DNA from: DASSTJ01 sp035707965
GTDB taxonomy: Bacteria; Actinomycetota; Actinomycetes; Actinomycetales; Angustibacteraceae
Length of the DNA stretch: 55,249 nucleotides
Reading direction: 5' to 3'
NCBI GenBank assembly: GCA_035707965.1
Contig: DASSTJ010000037.1
Span: 1 to 55,249 of the forward strand
Shown here: piece after piece, positions 24,138 to 32,220 of the stretch
How positions within the stretch are numbered: position 1 is the stretch's first letter
How the letters are laid out: every line of letters begins with the position of its first letter
Made by a program: the position numbers and the translations under genes
The notes under the pieces: model-generated
Database searches by the model: none
The model's input: the letters and a program-made list of their open reading frames with translations, nothing else
Told to the model about the DNA's origin: nothing

Positions 24138-24634
24138 TCCGAGCGCTCCGGGAGACCCGGGAAGGCGCCTACCACCGCGCCCCAGCGCTGAGCCGCCACC
24201 GCGCACGCGGACAGGGCCTGTGCGGCGTCGATCCGCCGCGCGGCCGGCGCTGCGCCGACCAGGTCGGCGTAGCAGGCCGCGACGCCGACCTCGAGGTGGA
24301 CCGCGAGCGACCGGGCCGAGGCCTCGTCGTCCACCTCGAACGGCAGGGCGTAGGCGGCGGGCCCGGGCGGCGGTGTGCTGCCGGCCAGCGACAGCTGCGC
24401 GGCGACGGCGTCGCGGTTCAACGCGTGCCAGTCGAGGCGGGAGGACGCCTGTTGGCGCTGAGCGCGGCCCACCTTGCCGCCGACGACGCCGTAGCCGTAC
24501 ACGGCAGCCCTCTCGGCCTGCAGCACGGCGGCGAGGGCCTGCAGCTCGCTGCGCGACGGCTGAGCCGGGGGCGTGGTCGGCAGCGGGGTGGGGCTGGTGC
24601 TGGTCCTCGTCTCCGGTGACGGGGTCGAGCTCAT
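24131..24634 (-). CDS. Ferritin-like domain protein (DUF4439)
   Basis: A 167-residue protein: a Thr/Pro-rich start of about 28 residues, then a helical DUF4439 domain with ALAAVLQAERAAVYGYGVVG, LDWHALNRDAV, PAAYALPFEVDD and helices to the end. DUF4439 proteins have a ferritin-like four-helix bundle, and one is encoded between proS and rimP in other actinobacteria (Rv2844 in M. tuberculosis). A common EHAAVYGYG metal-type motif reads ERAAVYGYG here, so metal binding may be altered. ATG 24634 overlaps the stop of the upstream lipoprotein gene by 4 bp, implying a two-gene unit. Confidence 0.75.
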   Translation of the reverse strand: MSSTPSPETRTSTSPTPLPTTPPAQPSRSELQALAAVLQAERAAVYGYGVVGGKVGRAQRQQASSRLDWHALNRDAVAAQLSLAGSTPPPGPAAYALPFEVDDEASARSLAVHLEVGVAACYADLVGAAPAARRIDAAQALSACAVAAQRWGAVVGAFPGLPERSEG

Positions 24635-25182
24635 GCGGCCCCCACGGTCGTGAGCGCATCGGCGTGGCAGTCGCAGCTGGCGGCCACGGAGGCGAGAAGC
24701 CGAGCGAGCTCGGCCGACACCGAGGTCAGCTGGGCCCGCACGGCCTCTGCTGCCTGCTTCTCGCGGTTGCCGAGGACGGCCAGGGCGGTGCCCTTCGTCA
24801 GCGGGGTCGAGGTGCTCGTCGGCGTGATGGTGGGTTTGGGCGTCGGGGTCGTCGTGGACGGCGGAAGGCGCAGCGCGCTCAGGTGCGCTTGGTGCTCGGT
24901 GGCGATCCGGCCCAGCAGCGCGGCGGCGTCCGGCCGCAGCCGGCGTACGTCGTCGACAAGGCCGAGCAGACGATCGGTCTCACTGGCGGCCTTCGCGCGG
25001 GCGATCTCGTCGGGGGTCGCCGGAGGCGGCGTGACGACGGGTGCCTGCTCGAGGCGCACGCGGCAACCGGCCAGTGCCGACACCACCCCCGCTCCGACGA
25101 CCGCCGCCGTGACCGTGAGCACCTGACGCCGTGGCCGGCACTGAGGCGCACGGGGCTCGTCCTGCTCTGGCACGCGGCACAT
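24631..25182 (-). CDS. Predicted TAT lipoprotein, possibly ferritin-like
   Basis: 183 residues from ATG 25182 (a GTG at 25203 is an alternative). Arg18-Arg19, then a hydrophobic run and the lipobox LAGC at 37-40, give a twin-arginine lipoprotein signal, so export folded and anchoring at Cys40 are likely. The mature part is helical, with ATEHQAHLSALR, a Thr/Pro-rich linker of about 25 residues, and a C-terminal SCDCHADAL. The EHxxH pattern resembles ferritin-like proteins, and its partner 4 bp downstream is a DUF4439 protein, so the two may form one complex outside the membrane. I do not recognise a named family. Confidence 0.65.
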   Translation of the reverse strand: MCRVPEQDEPRAPQCRPRRQVLTVTAAVVGAGVVSALAGCRVRLEQAPVVTPPPATPDEIARAKAASETDRLLGLVDDVRRLRPDAAALLGRIATEHQAHLSALRLPPSTTTPTPKPTITPTSTSTPLTKGTALAVLGNREKQAAEAVRAQLTSVSAELARLLASVAASCDCHADALTTVGAA

Positions 25183-25233
25183 CCTGTCACGGCTGGTGAT
25201 CACCGGTGGCCGCCCGGTCAGCTACGAAGTCGG

Positions 25234-25239
25234 TAGTGT
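25234..25239 (+). promoter_or_regulatory. Candidate -10 box for the rimP-nusA-infB operon
   Basis: TAGTGT fits TANNNT and lies about 80 bases before rimP, in the divergent gap with the lipoprotein gene. No clear -35 is present, so the call is tentative. Confidence 0.3.
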
Positions 25240-25318
25240 GGGGCCGCGGCCACGCGCCGTCGACCGACCGCGTTCCGTGCCGGCCGACAACTCGAGAGCA
25301 GCGTCAAGGAGGCGACCC

Positions 25319-25834
25319 GTGCCAGCGCACCGCCAGCCAGGAGCGACGCCGACCGAGGTGCTCCGGCAGACCCTGTCCGCCGCCCTCGCCGAGAGCGGGA
25401 TCAGCGTCGAGGACGTCACGGTGACGCCCGCGGGCAGCCGCCGGGTGCTCCGTGTCGTCGTGGACCGCGCCGACGAGACCGGTCCCTCGCTGTCGCTGGA
25501 CGACGTGGCGGAGGCGTCGCGGGCGGCCTCCGACGCGCTCGACGCGTCCGACGTCATGGGTGGCGCCCCGTACGTGCTCGAGGTCTCGACGCCGGGCGTC
25601 GACCGTCCGCTGACCGAGCGACGGCAGTTCGTGCGCAATCTGCGGCGACTGGTGCGGGTCACGCTGGACGACGGTACGGCCGTCGAGGGCCGCGTGCAGT
25701 CCGCCGACGAGTCGCTGGTGCTCACGGTCGCCGGGCCCACGAAGGGCATGACGGCCACGAAGGCGCTCGAGTGGGCGCAGGTGGTCCGCGGCCAGGTGCA
25801 GGTGGAGTTCAACCACGACGGGGAAGGTGGCTGA
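25319..25834 (+). CDS. rimP: Ribosome maturation factor RimP
   Basis: A 171-residue RimP, needed for 30S subunit maturation. The N-terminal domain carries VEDVTVTPAGSRRVLRVVVDR and LDDVAEASRAASDALD. The link YVLEVSTPGVDRPLTERRQFVRN is the family signature, and an SH3-like C-terminal domain has VRVTLDDGTAVEGRVQS. GTG 25319 is preceded by AAGGAGG at 25306-25312. It is the first gene of the rimP-nusA-ylxR-infB-rbfA operon; nusA starts two bases after its stop. Confidence 0.93.
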   Translation: MPAHRQPGATPTEVLRQTLSAALAESGISVEDVTVTPAGSRRVLRVVVDRADETGPSLSLDDVAEASRAASDALDASDVMGGAPYVLEVSTPGVDRPLTERRQFVRNLRRLVRVTLDDGTAVEGRVQSADESLVLTVAGPTKGMTATKALEWAQVVRGQVQVEFNHDGEGG

Positions 25835-25836
25835 CG

Positions 25837-26871
25837 GTGGACATCGACCTCGCCGTGCTGCGCGGCATCGAACGTGAGCGGGGCATCTCGCTCGACGTGC
25901 TGGTCCGCGCCATCGAGCAGGCCCTGCTGCTCGCCTACCACCGCACCCCCGGCGCGCAGCCGGAGGCGCGGGTCGAGCTCGACCGAGCGTCCGGGCACGT
26001 CGTGGTCTGGGCGACGGATACCGAGAGTCCGGAGCCGCGGGAGTACGACGACACGCCCGAGGGGTTCGGCCGCATCGCGGCGACCACGGCGAAGCAGGTG
26101 ATCATCCAGCGCCTGCGCGAGGTCGAGGACGAGGCCGTGCTGGGGGAGTTCCGCGGGCGCGAGGGCGATGTCGTGGCCGGGGTCATCCAGCAGGGCATGG
26201 ACCCGCGCACGGTCCTGGTCGACCTGGGCACGGTCGAGGGGGTGCTTCCGCACACGGAGCAGGTCCCGGGCGAGCAGTACGTGCACGGCGAGCGGCTGCG
26301 GTGCTACGTGGTCGCCGTCAAGAAGGGCGCCAAGGGGCCGTCGATCCAGCTGTCCCGCACCCACCCCAACCTCGTGCGTCGGCTGTTCGCGCTGGAGGTG
26401 CCGGAGATCGCGGACGGCAGCGTCGAGATCATGGCCCTGGCGCGTGAGGCGGGGCACCGCACGAAAGTGGCGGTCCGGCCCACGGTGGCGGGGCTCAACG
26501 CGAAGGGCGCGTGCATCGGTCCGATGGGCCAGCGCGTGCGTGCGGTGATGTCTGAGCTGCACGGCGAGAAGATCGACATCGTCGACTGGGACGACGACCC
26601 GGCGGCGTTCGTCGCCCACGCGCTGTCCCCGGCGCGCGTGTCGGAGGTGCACGTCGTCGACAGCGCGACCCGGTCGGCCCGGGTGGTCGTGCCGGACTAC
26701 CAGCTGTCGCTCGCCATCGGCAAGGAGGGGCAGAACGCCCGCTTGGCGGCCAAGCTCACGGGCTGGCGCATCGACATCAGGCCGGACACCGAGCCGGACC
26801 AGCGGCCGTCGGGCTCCTCGGGTGACGCGGACGGGCAGCCGCAGGAGCCCGCCCCAGCCGCGCCGTCGTGA
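25837..26871 (+). CDS. nusA: Transcription termination/antitermination factor NusA
   Basis: A 344-residue NusA, the length of actinobacterial forms that lack the C-terminal acidic repeats. The N-terminal RNAP-binding domain begins MDIDLAVLRGIERERGIS-like. An S1 domain follows (VVAGVIQQGMDPRTVLVDLG), then KH1 (AGLNAKGACIGPMGQRVR) and KH2 (LSLAIGKEGQNARLAAKLTGW). A short Pro/Ser-rich tail ends the protein. It binds RNA polymerase and nascent RNA to control pausing. GTG 25837 is close-coupled to rimP, and the stop overlaps the ylxR start. Confidence 0.95.
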   Translation: MDIDLAVLRGIERERGISLDVLVRAIEQALLLAYHRTPGAQPEARVELDRASGHVVVWATDTESPEPREYDDTPEGFGRIAATTAKQVIIQRLREVEDEAVLGEFRGREGDVVAGVIQQGMDPRTVLVDLGTVEGVLPHTEQVPGEQYVHGERLRCYVVAVKKGAKGPSIQLSRTHPNLVRRLFALEVPEIADGSVEIMALAREAGHRTKVAVRPTVAGLNAKGACIGPMGQRVRAVMSELHGEKIDIVDWDDDPAAFVAHALSPARVSEVHVVDSATRSARVVVPDYQLSLAIGKEGQNARLAAKLTGWRIDIRPDTEPDQRPSGSSGDADGQPQEPAPAAPS

Positions 26872-27299
26872 GCCGTCGGCGGCCGCTGCGGGAGCGAGAG
26901 GGTAGACTGGACGGGATCGAGCATCGCTCGGCGGGAGTCCCGGACGACGTGCAGGCCGCGCCTGTGCGCACGTGCGTGGGGTGCCGCCGCCGTGGAGCCC
27001 GGTCGGTTCTGCTGCGGCTGGTCGCGGTGGGGGTCGACGGTGAGGTGGCCGTGGTCCTCGACCACGACCGCACGATGCCGGGGCGAGGCGCCTGGCTGCA
27101 CCCCCACCTCGAGTGCCTCGAGCTTGCTCGACGCAGGTCCGCCCTCGTGCGGGCGCTGCGCCTGGCCGGACCCGTCGACCTGGCGGGAATGGCTGAGCAG
27201 GTCACAGCGCTGCTACAGGGAACGTCCGAGAGAAGAATCGACACGTCACCGTCACCGTCGGCGATGACGCGAGCAACCGGAAGCGGGTCAGAACGCTGA
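26868..27299 (+). CDS. ylxR: YlxR family RNA-binding protein (DUF448)
   Basis: 143 residues. The YlxR core is RTCVGCRRRGARSVLLRLV, then a strand-rich stretch and the signature GRGAWLHPHLECLELARRR. YlxR is a small nucleoid- or RNA-binding protein between nusA and infB in many bacteria. The first 33 or so residues and the Ser/Thr-rich tail are not conserved. GTG 26868 overlaps the nusA stop by 4 bp; an internal start closer to the core is possible. TAGACT at 26903-26908 looks like an internal -10 element but is not tied to any start codon. Confidence 0.85.
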   Translation: MSRRRPLREREGRLDGIEHRSAGVPDDVQAAPVRTCVGCRRRGARSVLLRLVAVGVDGEVAVVLDHDRTMPGRGAWLHPHLECLELARRRSALVRALRLAGPVDLAGMAEQVTALLQGTSERRIDTSPSPSAMTRATGSGSER

Positions 27300-27389
27300 T
27301 GAGCACTCGATGAGCACCCAGCGATGAACACCCCCCAGCACTAACGACGGTCCGCGCCTGTCTCTGGCCCGGACCGAGACAGGAGAGAA

Positions 27390-30146
27390 GTGGCTAAGGT
27401 CCGGGTCTACGAGCTCGCGAAGGAGCTCGGGGTCGAGAGCAAGGTCGTCATGACCAGGCTCCAGGAGATGGGCGAGTTCGTCCGGTCGGCGTCCTCCACG
27501 GTGGAGCCGCCCGTCGTGCGTCGGCTGCGTGAGGCAATGCCCGCCGCCGAGCCCAAGGCCGCCGAGAGCAAGCCGGTCGCCAAGAAGACCACGAAGAAGG
27601 CGGCGCCGGCTGCGCCTGCTCAGGCACCTGCTGCGCCCGCAGCCCCGGCGGCGACCACCGAGGCTCCGGCCGCTCCCGCAGCGCCTGCCGAGAAGCCGGC
27701 CGCGCCTGCCCCGGCGCGAGTCCCCCCGGCGGCGTCGGCCACGCCGGCCGCACCGGCCGCGGCACCGGCACCAGCTGCGCCGCCCACCGCACCGTCTCCC
27801 GCGCCCGAGCAGCGTCGTGCGGCTCCCGCTCGGCCTGACGGCGGGGAGCGTGCGCCGCGTCCGGGTGCCCCCCGTCCCGGCAACAACCCGTTCGCGCCCA
27901 GCCAGGGCATGCCGCGTCCGGGTGCCCCACGTCCCGGCAACAACCCGTTCGCGCCCAGCCAGGGCATGCCGCGTCCGCAGGGTCCGCGTCCCGGCGGGCC
28001 GCGTCCTCCGGCGGGCAACCGCCCGAACCCGGGCATGATGCCGACGCGTCCCAGCGTCGGTCGGCCGGGGCCCGGTGGGCGTGGTGCTGCTGGTGCTGGC
28101 CGTCCAGGGGCGGGTGGCCGTCCGGGTGCCGGCGCAGGTGCGGGCCGTCCCGGCGGCGGGTTCGCCGGCCGTCCAGGCGGCGGGGGCCGTGGCCCTGGCG
28201 GTCGCGGGGGAACCCAGGGTGCCTTCGGTCGCGGTGGCGGCCGTCCGGTTCGCGGGCGCAAGAGCAAGCGCGCGAAGCGCCAGGAGTTCGAGCAGATGCA
28301 GGCGCCGTCGCTCGGCGGCGTGCAGGTCCCGCGTGGTGACGGCAGCACGGTCGTGCGCGTCCGTCGCGGTTCGAGCCTGACCGACTTCGCGGACCGCATC
28401 GGCGCCAACCCGGCCAGCCTCGTCACCGTGCTGTTCCACCTCGGCGAGATGGCCACGGCCACGCAGTCGCTCGACGAGGACACCTTCCGCGTCCTCGGTG
28501 CCGAGCTGGGCTACGACATCCAGGTCGTCTCGCCGGAGGACGAGGAGCGCGACCTGCTCGGCCAGTTCAACATCGACCTCGACGCGGAGCTGGCGGCCGA
28601 GGACGACGACGACCTGCTGCCCCGTCCGCCCGTCGTCACCGTCATGGGTCACGTCGACCACGGAAAGACGCGGCTGCTGGACGCCATCCGGCACGCGGAC
28701 GTGGCCGAGGGTGAGGCCGGTGGCATCACCCAGCACATCGGTGCCTACCAGGTGCGTACTCAGCACGAGGGCAACGAGCGGGCGATCACCTTCATCGACA
28801 CCCCCGGTCACGAGGCGTTCACCGCCATGCGTGCCCGTGGTGCGAAGGTCACCGACATCGCCGTGCTCGTGGTCGCGGCCGACGACGGCGTGATGCCGCA
28901 GACGATCGAGGCCCTGAACCACGCGCAGGCGGCGGACGTGCCGATCGTCGTCGCGGTCAACAAGATCGACAAGGAGGACGCGAACCCCGACAAGGTGCGT
29001 CAGCAGCTCACCGAGTACAACCTCATCGCCGAGGAGTACGGCGGTGACACGATGTTCGTCAACGTGTCGGCCAAGGCCGGCCTGAACATCGACCAGCTGC
29101 TCGAGGCGGTGCTCCTGACCGCCGACGCGGCGCTCGACCTGCGGGCCAACCCCGACAAGGACGCGCGCGGCATCGCCATCGAGGCCAACCTCGACAAGGG
29201 CCGCGGCGCCGTCGCCACGGTGCTGGTGCAGTCCGGCACCCTGCGGGTCGGCGACGGCATCGTCGCGGGCAGCGCCTACGGCCGCGTCCGGGCCATGCTC
29301 GACGAGCACGGGCAGAACGTCACGGAGGCCACGCCGTCCCGTCCGGTCCAGGTGCTCGGTCTCGCCTCGGTGCCCCGTGCCGGTGACACGTTCCTCGTGG
29401 CTCCGGACGACCGCACCGCTCGACAGATCGCCGAGAAGCGCGAGGCCGCCGACCGGCAGGCCTCGCTCGCGAAGGCACGCAAGCGCATCAGCCTCGAGGA
29501 CCTCAACGAGGCGCTCGCGGCCGGCAAGGTCCAGACGCTGAACCTGATCCTCAAGGGCGACGTGTCCGGTTCGGTCGAGGCTCTGGAGGACGCGCTGCTG
29601 CAGATCGACGTGGGAGACGAGGTCGACCTGCGGATCATCGACCGCGGAGTCGGTGCGATCACGCTGAACAACATCAACCTCGCGATGGCGTCCGACGCGA
29701 TCATCATCGGCTACAACGTCCGCGCCGAGGGCCAGAACGCCGAAGTGGCTGAGCGCGAGGGCGTCGAGATCCGCTACTACTCGGTGATCTACCAGGCCAT
29801 CGAGGAGATCGAGGCGGCGCTCAAGGGCATGCTGAAGCCTGAGTTCGAGGAGGTGCAGCTCGGCAGTGCCGAGGTACGCGAGATCTTCCGCTCCAGCAAG
29901 TTCGGCAACGTCGCCGGCTCGCTCGTCCGCTCGGGCGAGATCCGGCGTGGCGCGCGAGCCCGGATCGTGCGCGGCGGGACCGTCGTCGGTGAGAACGTCG
30001 AGGTGGCCGGTCTGCGCCGGTTCAAGGACGACGTCACCGAGGTCCGTGAAGGTTTCGAGTGCGGTATCAACCTGGGGTCGTTCAACGACCTCCAGATCGA
30101 TGACGTCATCGAGACCTACGAGATGCGCGAGAAGCCGCGCGCCTGA
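27390..30146 (+). CDS. infB: Translation initiation factor IF-2
   Basis: A 918-residue IF-2. Residues 1-50 form the N-terminal helix-turn domain (VRVYELAKELGVESKVVM). Residues 50-290 are an Ala/Pro- then Gly/Arg-rich disordered region containing a 19-residue tandem repeat. The G domain starts with GHVDHGKT (420-427) and has DTPGHEAF and NKIDKED; domains II to IV follow, with the C-terminal fMet-tRNA-binding part. It delivers initiator tRNA to the 30S subunit. GTG 27390 follows AGGAGAGAAG. The gap of 90 bases after ylxR shows no gene, and a strong hairpin follows the stop. Confidence 0.97.
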   Translation: MAKVRVYELAKELGVESKVVMTRLQEMGEFVRSASSTVEPPVVRRLREAMPAAEPKAAESKPVAKKTTKKAAPAAPAQAPAAPAAPAATTEAPAAPAAPAEKPAAPAPARVPPAASATPAAPAAAPAPAAPPTAPSPAPEQRRAAPARPDGGERAPRPGAPRPGNNPFAPSQGMPRPGAPRPGNNPFAPSQGMPRPQGPRPGGPRPPAGNRPNPGMMPTRPSVGRPGPGGRGAAGAGRPGAGGRPGAGAGAGRPGGGFAGRPGGGGRGPGGRGGTQGAFGRGGGRPVRGRKSKRAKRQEFEQMQAPSLGGVQVPRGDGSTVVRVRRGSSLTDFADRIGANPASLVTVLFHLGEMATATQSLDEDTFRVLGAELGYDIQVVSPEDEERDLLGQFNIDLDAELAAEDDDDLLPRPPVVTVMGHVDHGKTRLLDAIRHADVAEGEAGGITQHIGAYQVRTQHEGNERAITFIDTPGHEAFTAMRARGAKVTDIAVLVVAADDGVMPQTIEALNHAQAADVPIVVAVNKIDKEDANPDKVRQQLTEYNLIAEEYGGDTMFVNVSAKAGLNIDQLLEAVLLTADAALDLRANPDKDARGIAIEANLDKGRGAVATVLVQSGTLRVGDGIVAGSAYGRVRAMLDEHGQNVTEATPSRPVQVLGLASVPRAGDTFLVAPDDRTARQIAEKREAADRQASLAKARKRISLEDLNEALAAGKVQTLNLILKGDVSGSVEALEDALLQIDVGDEVDLRIIDRGVGAITLNNINLAMASDAIIIGYNVRAEGQNAEVAEREGVEIRYYSVIYQAIEEIEAALKGMLKPEFEEVQLGSAEVREIFRSSKFGNVAGSLVRSGEIRRGARARIVRGGTVVGENVEVAGLRRFKDDVTEVREGFECGINLGSFNDLQIDDVIETYEMREKPRA
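27854..27973 (+). repeat. 57-bp tandem repeat inside infB
   Basis: Two 57-bp units (27854-27910 and 27911-27967) differ at one base, and a third starts and fades after 27968. They encode the 19-residue unit that includes GAPRPGNNPFAPSQGM, in the disordered N-terminal region of IF-2. Confidence 0.85.
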
Positions 30147-30154
30147 CGAGCCCA

Positions 30155-30192
30155 GCACGGCGGCGCACCCGGCACCGGGTGCGCCGCCGTGC
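30155..30192 (+). terminator. Strong hairpin after infB
   Basis: A perfect 18-bp inverted repeat (30155-30172 with 30175-30192) and a 2-base centre follow the infB stop by eight bases. There is no T-run. It could attenuate read-through into rbfA or act as an RNA-processing site. Confidence 0.55.
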
Positions 30193-30246
30193 GTCCGGCC
30201 CCCGTGGCCGGATCACCGAACCACCGTCACGAACGAGGACAGACTC

Positions 30247-30699
30247 ATGACCGAGCACCCCCGCGCACGCAAGATCGCCGAGCGGATCCAGGTGATCGTC
30301 GCGGAGACGCTCGAGCACCGGATCAAGGACCCGCGTCTGGGCTTCGTCACGGTGACGGACGTGCGGGTCACCGGCGATCTGCAGCACGCGACGATCTTCT
30401 ACACGGTCATGGGCTCGGACGACGACCGCGCCGGCACCCAGGCGGCGCTGGACAGTGCGAAGGGCGTGCTGCGGCGCGAGGTCGGGCGCGGCATCGCCCT
30501 CCGGCTGACCCCCTCGCTGGAGTTCGTGCCGGACGCGCTGCCCGAGGGCGCCGCGCACCTAGAGGGCCTGCTTCGTGAGGTGGCCCAGCGCGACGCGGCC
30601 GTCGCCGCCCAGGCAGCGGGCAAACGCTTCGCCGGTGACGCCGACCCCTACCGTCGGCCCGCGGACGAGCAGGACGGCGACGGGGACGTCGAGGACTAG
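30247..30699 (+). CDS. rbfA: Ribosome-binding factor A
   Basis: A 150-residue RbfA, a cold-shock-linked 30S maturation factor. It has RARKIAERIQVIVAETLEHRIKDPRLGFVTVTDVRVTGDLQHATIFYTV in family order, then VLRREVGRGIALRLTPSLEFVPD, and an Ala/Asp-rich tail. ATG 30247 follows GAGGACAGACTC. It is the last gene of the rimP operon here and converges on an MFS pump gene after 20 bases. Neither truB nor a DHH phosphoesterase follows directly, unlike in many relatives. Confidence 0.93.
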   Translation: MTEHPRARKIAERIQVIVAETLEHRIKDPRLGFVTVTDVRVTGDLQHATIFYTVMGSDDDRAGTQAALDSAKGVLRREVGRGIALRLTPSLEFVPDALPEGAAHLEGLLREVAQRDAAVAAQAAGKRFAGDADPYRRPADEQDGDGDVED

Positions 30700-30719
30700 A
30701 GCGTCGCAGTCCGCTCGTC

Positions 30720-32150
30720 TCAGCCGCGTCCGGTGCGTGCCGGTAGCCAGCGGGTCGTCACCGCGCCGATCGCGACGACGAGTGCGCCGGTGAGGACGGC
30801 GGGGCGCAGCGCGTCCGTGTAGCCGTCGGGCGAGATCGTCCCGCCGGCTGCCTGGAACACCGCCACGAGGACCGCCACGCCGAGGGCAACTCCGACTTCT
30901 CGAATGGTCGCGTTCGCCGAGCTGGCCGTTCCGTGGTCGTCCTCGGCCATGTCCGCGAGCACAGCGGTCGAGCTCGGTGCGAAGGTCAGGCCCATCCCGA
31001 CCCCCGCCATGACGAACGACGGAACGAGGCTGCTGTAGGCGACTCCCGGCGTGGTGATGAAGGCGATCCAGGTGAGAGCGATCGCCTGCAAGGTCAGACC
31101 GGACGCGAGCAGCACCCGCACCCCGACGCGCGACGCGAGCAGGCCTGCGACCGGAGCGACCACCATGGGGGCGGCCGTCCACGGCAAGGTGCGCACGCCT
31201 GCCTCGAGCGGCGAGTAGCCCTCGACGACCTGCAGGTACTGCACCAGCAGGAAGACAGCGCCGAACATCCCGAGCGAGAACGCGAAGCCGGCGATGTTGG
31301 CGACCGTGAAGCTGCGCGAACGGAACAGGCGCAGCGGCATGAGCGGGTGCGGAGCGCGGGCCTCACGCCAGACGAACGCCGCCAGCAGCAGGGCGCCAGC
31401 CACGAGGCCTGTGAGCACGGAGGGCGACGCCCAGCCGTGGTCGTTGGCGCGGGTGATCGCCCACACGCCGCTCAGCACGCCGGCTCCGCCCAGCACCAGC
31501 CCGGCGACGTCGAGCGGCTCGCGTCGGCCGTAGCTCTCCGGCAGAGCGCGCAGGACCAGCGGGATGGCGACCACAGCCACGGGCACGTTGAGCCAGAAGA
31601 TCGCCTCCCACGAGATGCCTTCGACGACGGCGCCGCCGATGAGCGGCCCGAGAGCGACCCCGAGGCCGGCCACGCCGCCCCAGACCCCGATCGCCATGGC
31701 GCGGCGAGCAGGGGGAACGGCAGCGGCAAGCAGGGTCAGGGAGAGTGGCATGACGGCCGCGCCGCCGACGCCCTGGACCGCGCGTGCGGCAATCAGGACC
31801 TCCGGCGTCGTGGACAGCGCGGAGGCGATGGACGCCAGTGCGAACAGTCCGATGCCGCCGACGAACATGCGTCGACGTCCCCAGCGGTCACCCAGAGTCG
31901 CCGCCGTGATCATCAGGGTCGCGAAGCTGAGCGTGTAGGCGTTGACGAACCACTGCAGCTGGCTGACCGAGGCGGTCAGGTCCTCGCGGATGACGGGCAG
32001 GGCGTTGGTCATGACGAGGTTGTCGAGCGTCGCCATGAACATGGGCAGGGACGCGGCGACCAGGGCGAGGGCGAGCCGCCGCCCGGTCGGCTTGGCGGCG
32101 GGCGGGGAGATCGGCGGGTCGCCGCGTCGCAGCATCGTGATCGAGCTCAT
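30720..32150 (-). CDS. MFS drug efflux transporter (DHA2/EmrB-QacA type)
   Basis: A 476-residue protein with about 14 hydrophobic helices, the DHA2 layout. Motif A appears as TLGDRWGRRRMF, the preceding helix has TLDNLVMTNALPVI and LQWFVNAYTLSFATLMI, motif C lies in GVWGGVAGLGVALGPLIGG, and NVPVAVVAIPLVLRALPES follows. These antiporters export cationic or lipophilic drugs by proton exchange; the substrate is unknown. ATG 32150 has AGGAGGAG upstream. The TetR gene is divergent, and the promoter between them carries a clear operator, so drug-inducible expression is likely. Confidence 0.9.
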   Translation of the reverse strand: MSSITMLRRGDPPISPPAAKPTGRRLALALVAASLPMFMATLDNLVMTNALPVIREDLTASVSQLQWFVNAYTLSFATLMITAATLGDRWGRRRMFVGGIGLFALASIASALSTTPEVLIAARAVQGVGGAAVMPLSLTLLAAAVPPARRAMAIGVWGGVAGLGVALGPLIGGAVVEGISWEAIFWLNVPVAVVAIPLVLRALPESYGRREPLDVAGLVLGGAGVLSGVWAITRANDHGWASPSVLTGLVAGALLLAAFVWREARAPHPLMPLRLFRSRSFTVANIAGFAFSLGMFGAVFLLVQYLQVVEGYSPLEAGVRTLPWTAAPMVVAPVAGLLASRVGVRVLLASGLTLQAIALTWIAFITTPGVAYSSLVPSFVMAGVGMGLTFAPSSTAVLADMAEDDHGTASSANATIREVGVALGVAVLVAVFQAAGGTISPDGYTDALRPAVLTGALVVAIGAVTTRWLPARTGRG

Positions 32151-32190
32151 GAGCTCCTCCTGGTAAGCATTGAGTGATTACTAACTGGAG

Positions 32191-32219
32191 AAGCTAGTTA
32201 TCGACTGATAACCTGTCAA
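32191..32219 (-). promoter_or_regulatory. MFS promoter with operator in the spacer
   Basis: On the minus strand a perfect -35 TTGACA (32219-32214) is followed after exactly 17 bases by -10 TAGCTT (32196-32191). The spacer holds the dyad GTTATC/GATAAC (32197-32202 and 32207-32212), so a bound repressor would block RNA polymerase. A second dyad TAACT/AGTTA spans 32182-32200. Confidence 0.7.
32209..32214 (+). promoter_or_regulatory. Candidate leaderless -10 box of the tetR gene
   Basis: TAACCT ends six bases before the GTG at 32221 and overlaps the right half of the GATAAC operator arm. This suggests a leaderless, autoregulated transcript; no Shine-Dalgarno is visible. Confidence 0.45.
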
Positions 32220-32220
32220 G

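Noticed and set aside
26903..26908. Internal promoter TAGACT in ylxR
   Set aside because: No start codon lies at leaderless spacing and infB is nearly 500 bases away, so the hexamer is probably chance.
27288..30158. 956-residue open frame on the minus strand
   Set aside because: Shadow of infB; composition is dominated by His, Asp, Val and Arg, and there is no recognisable domain.
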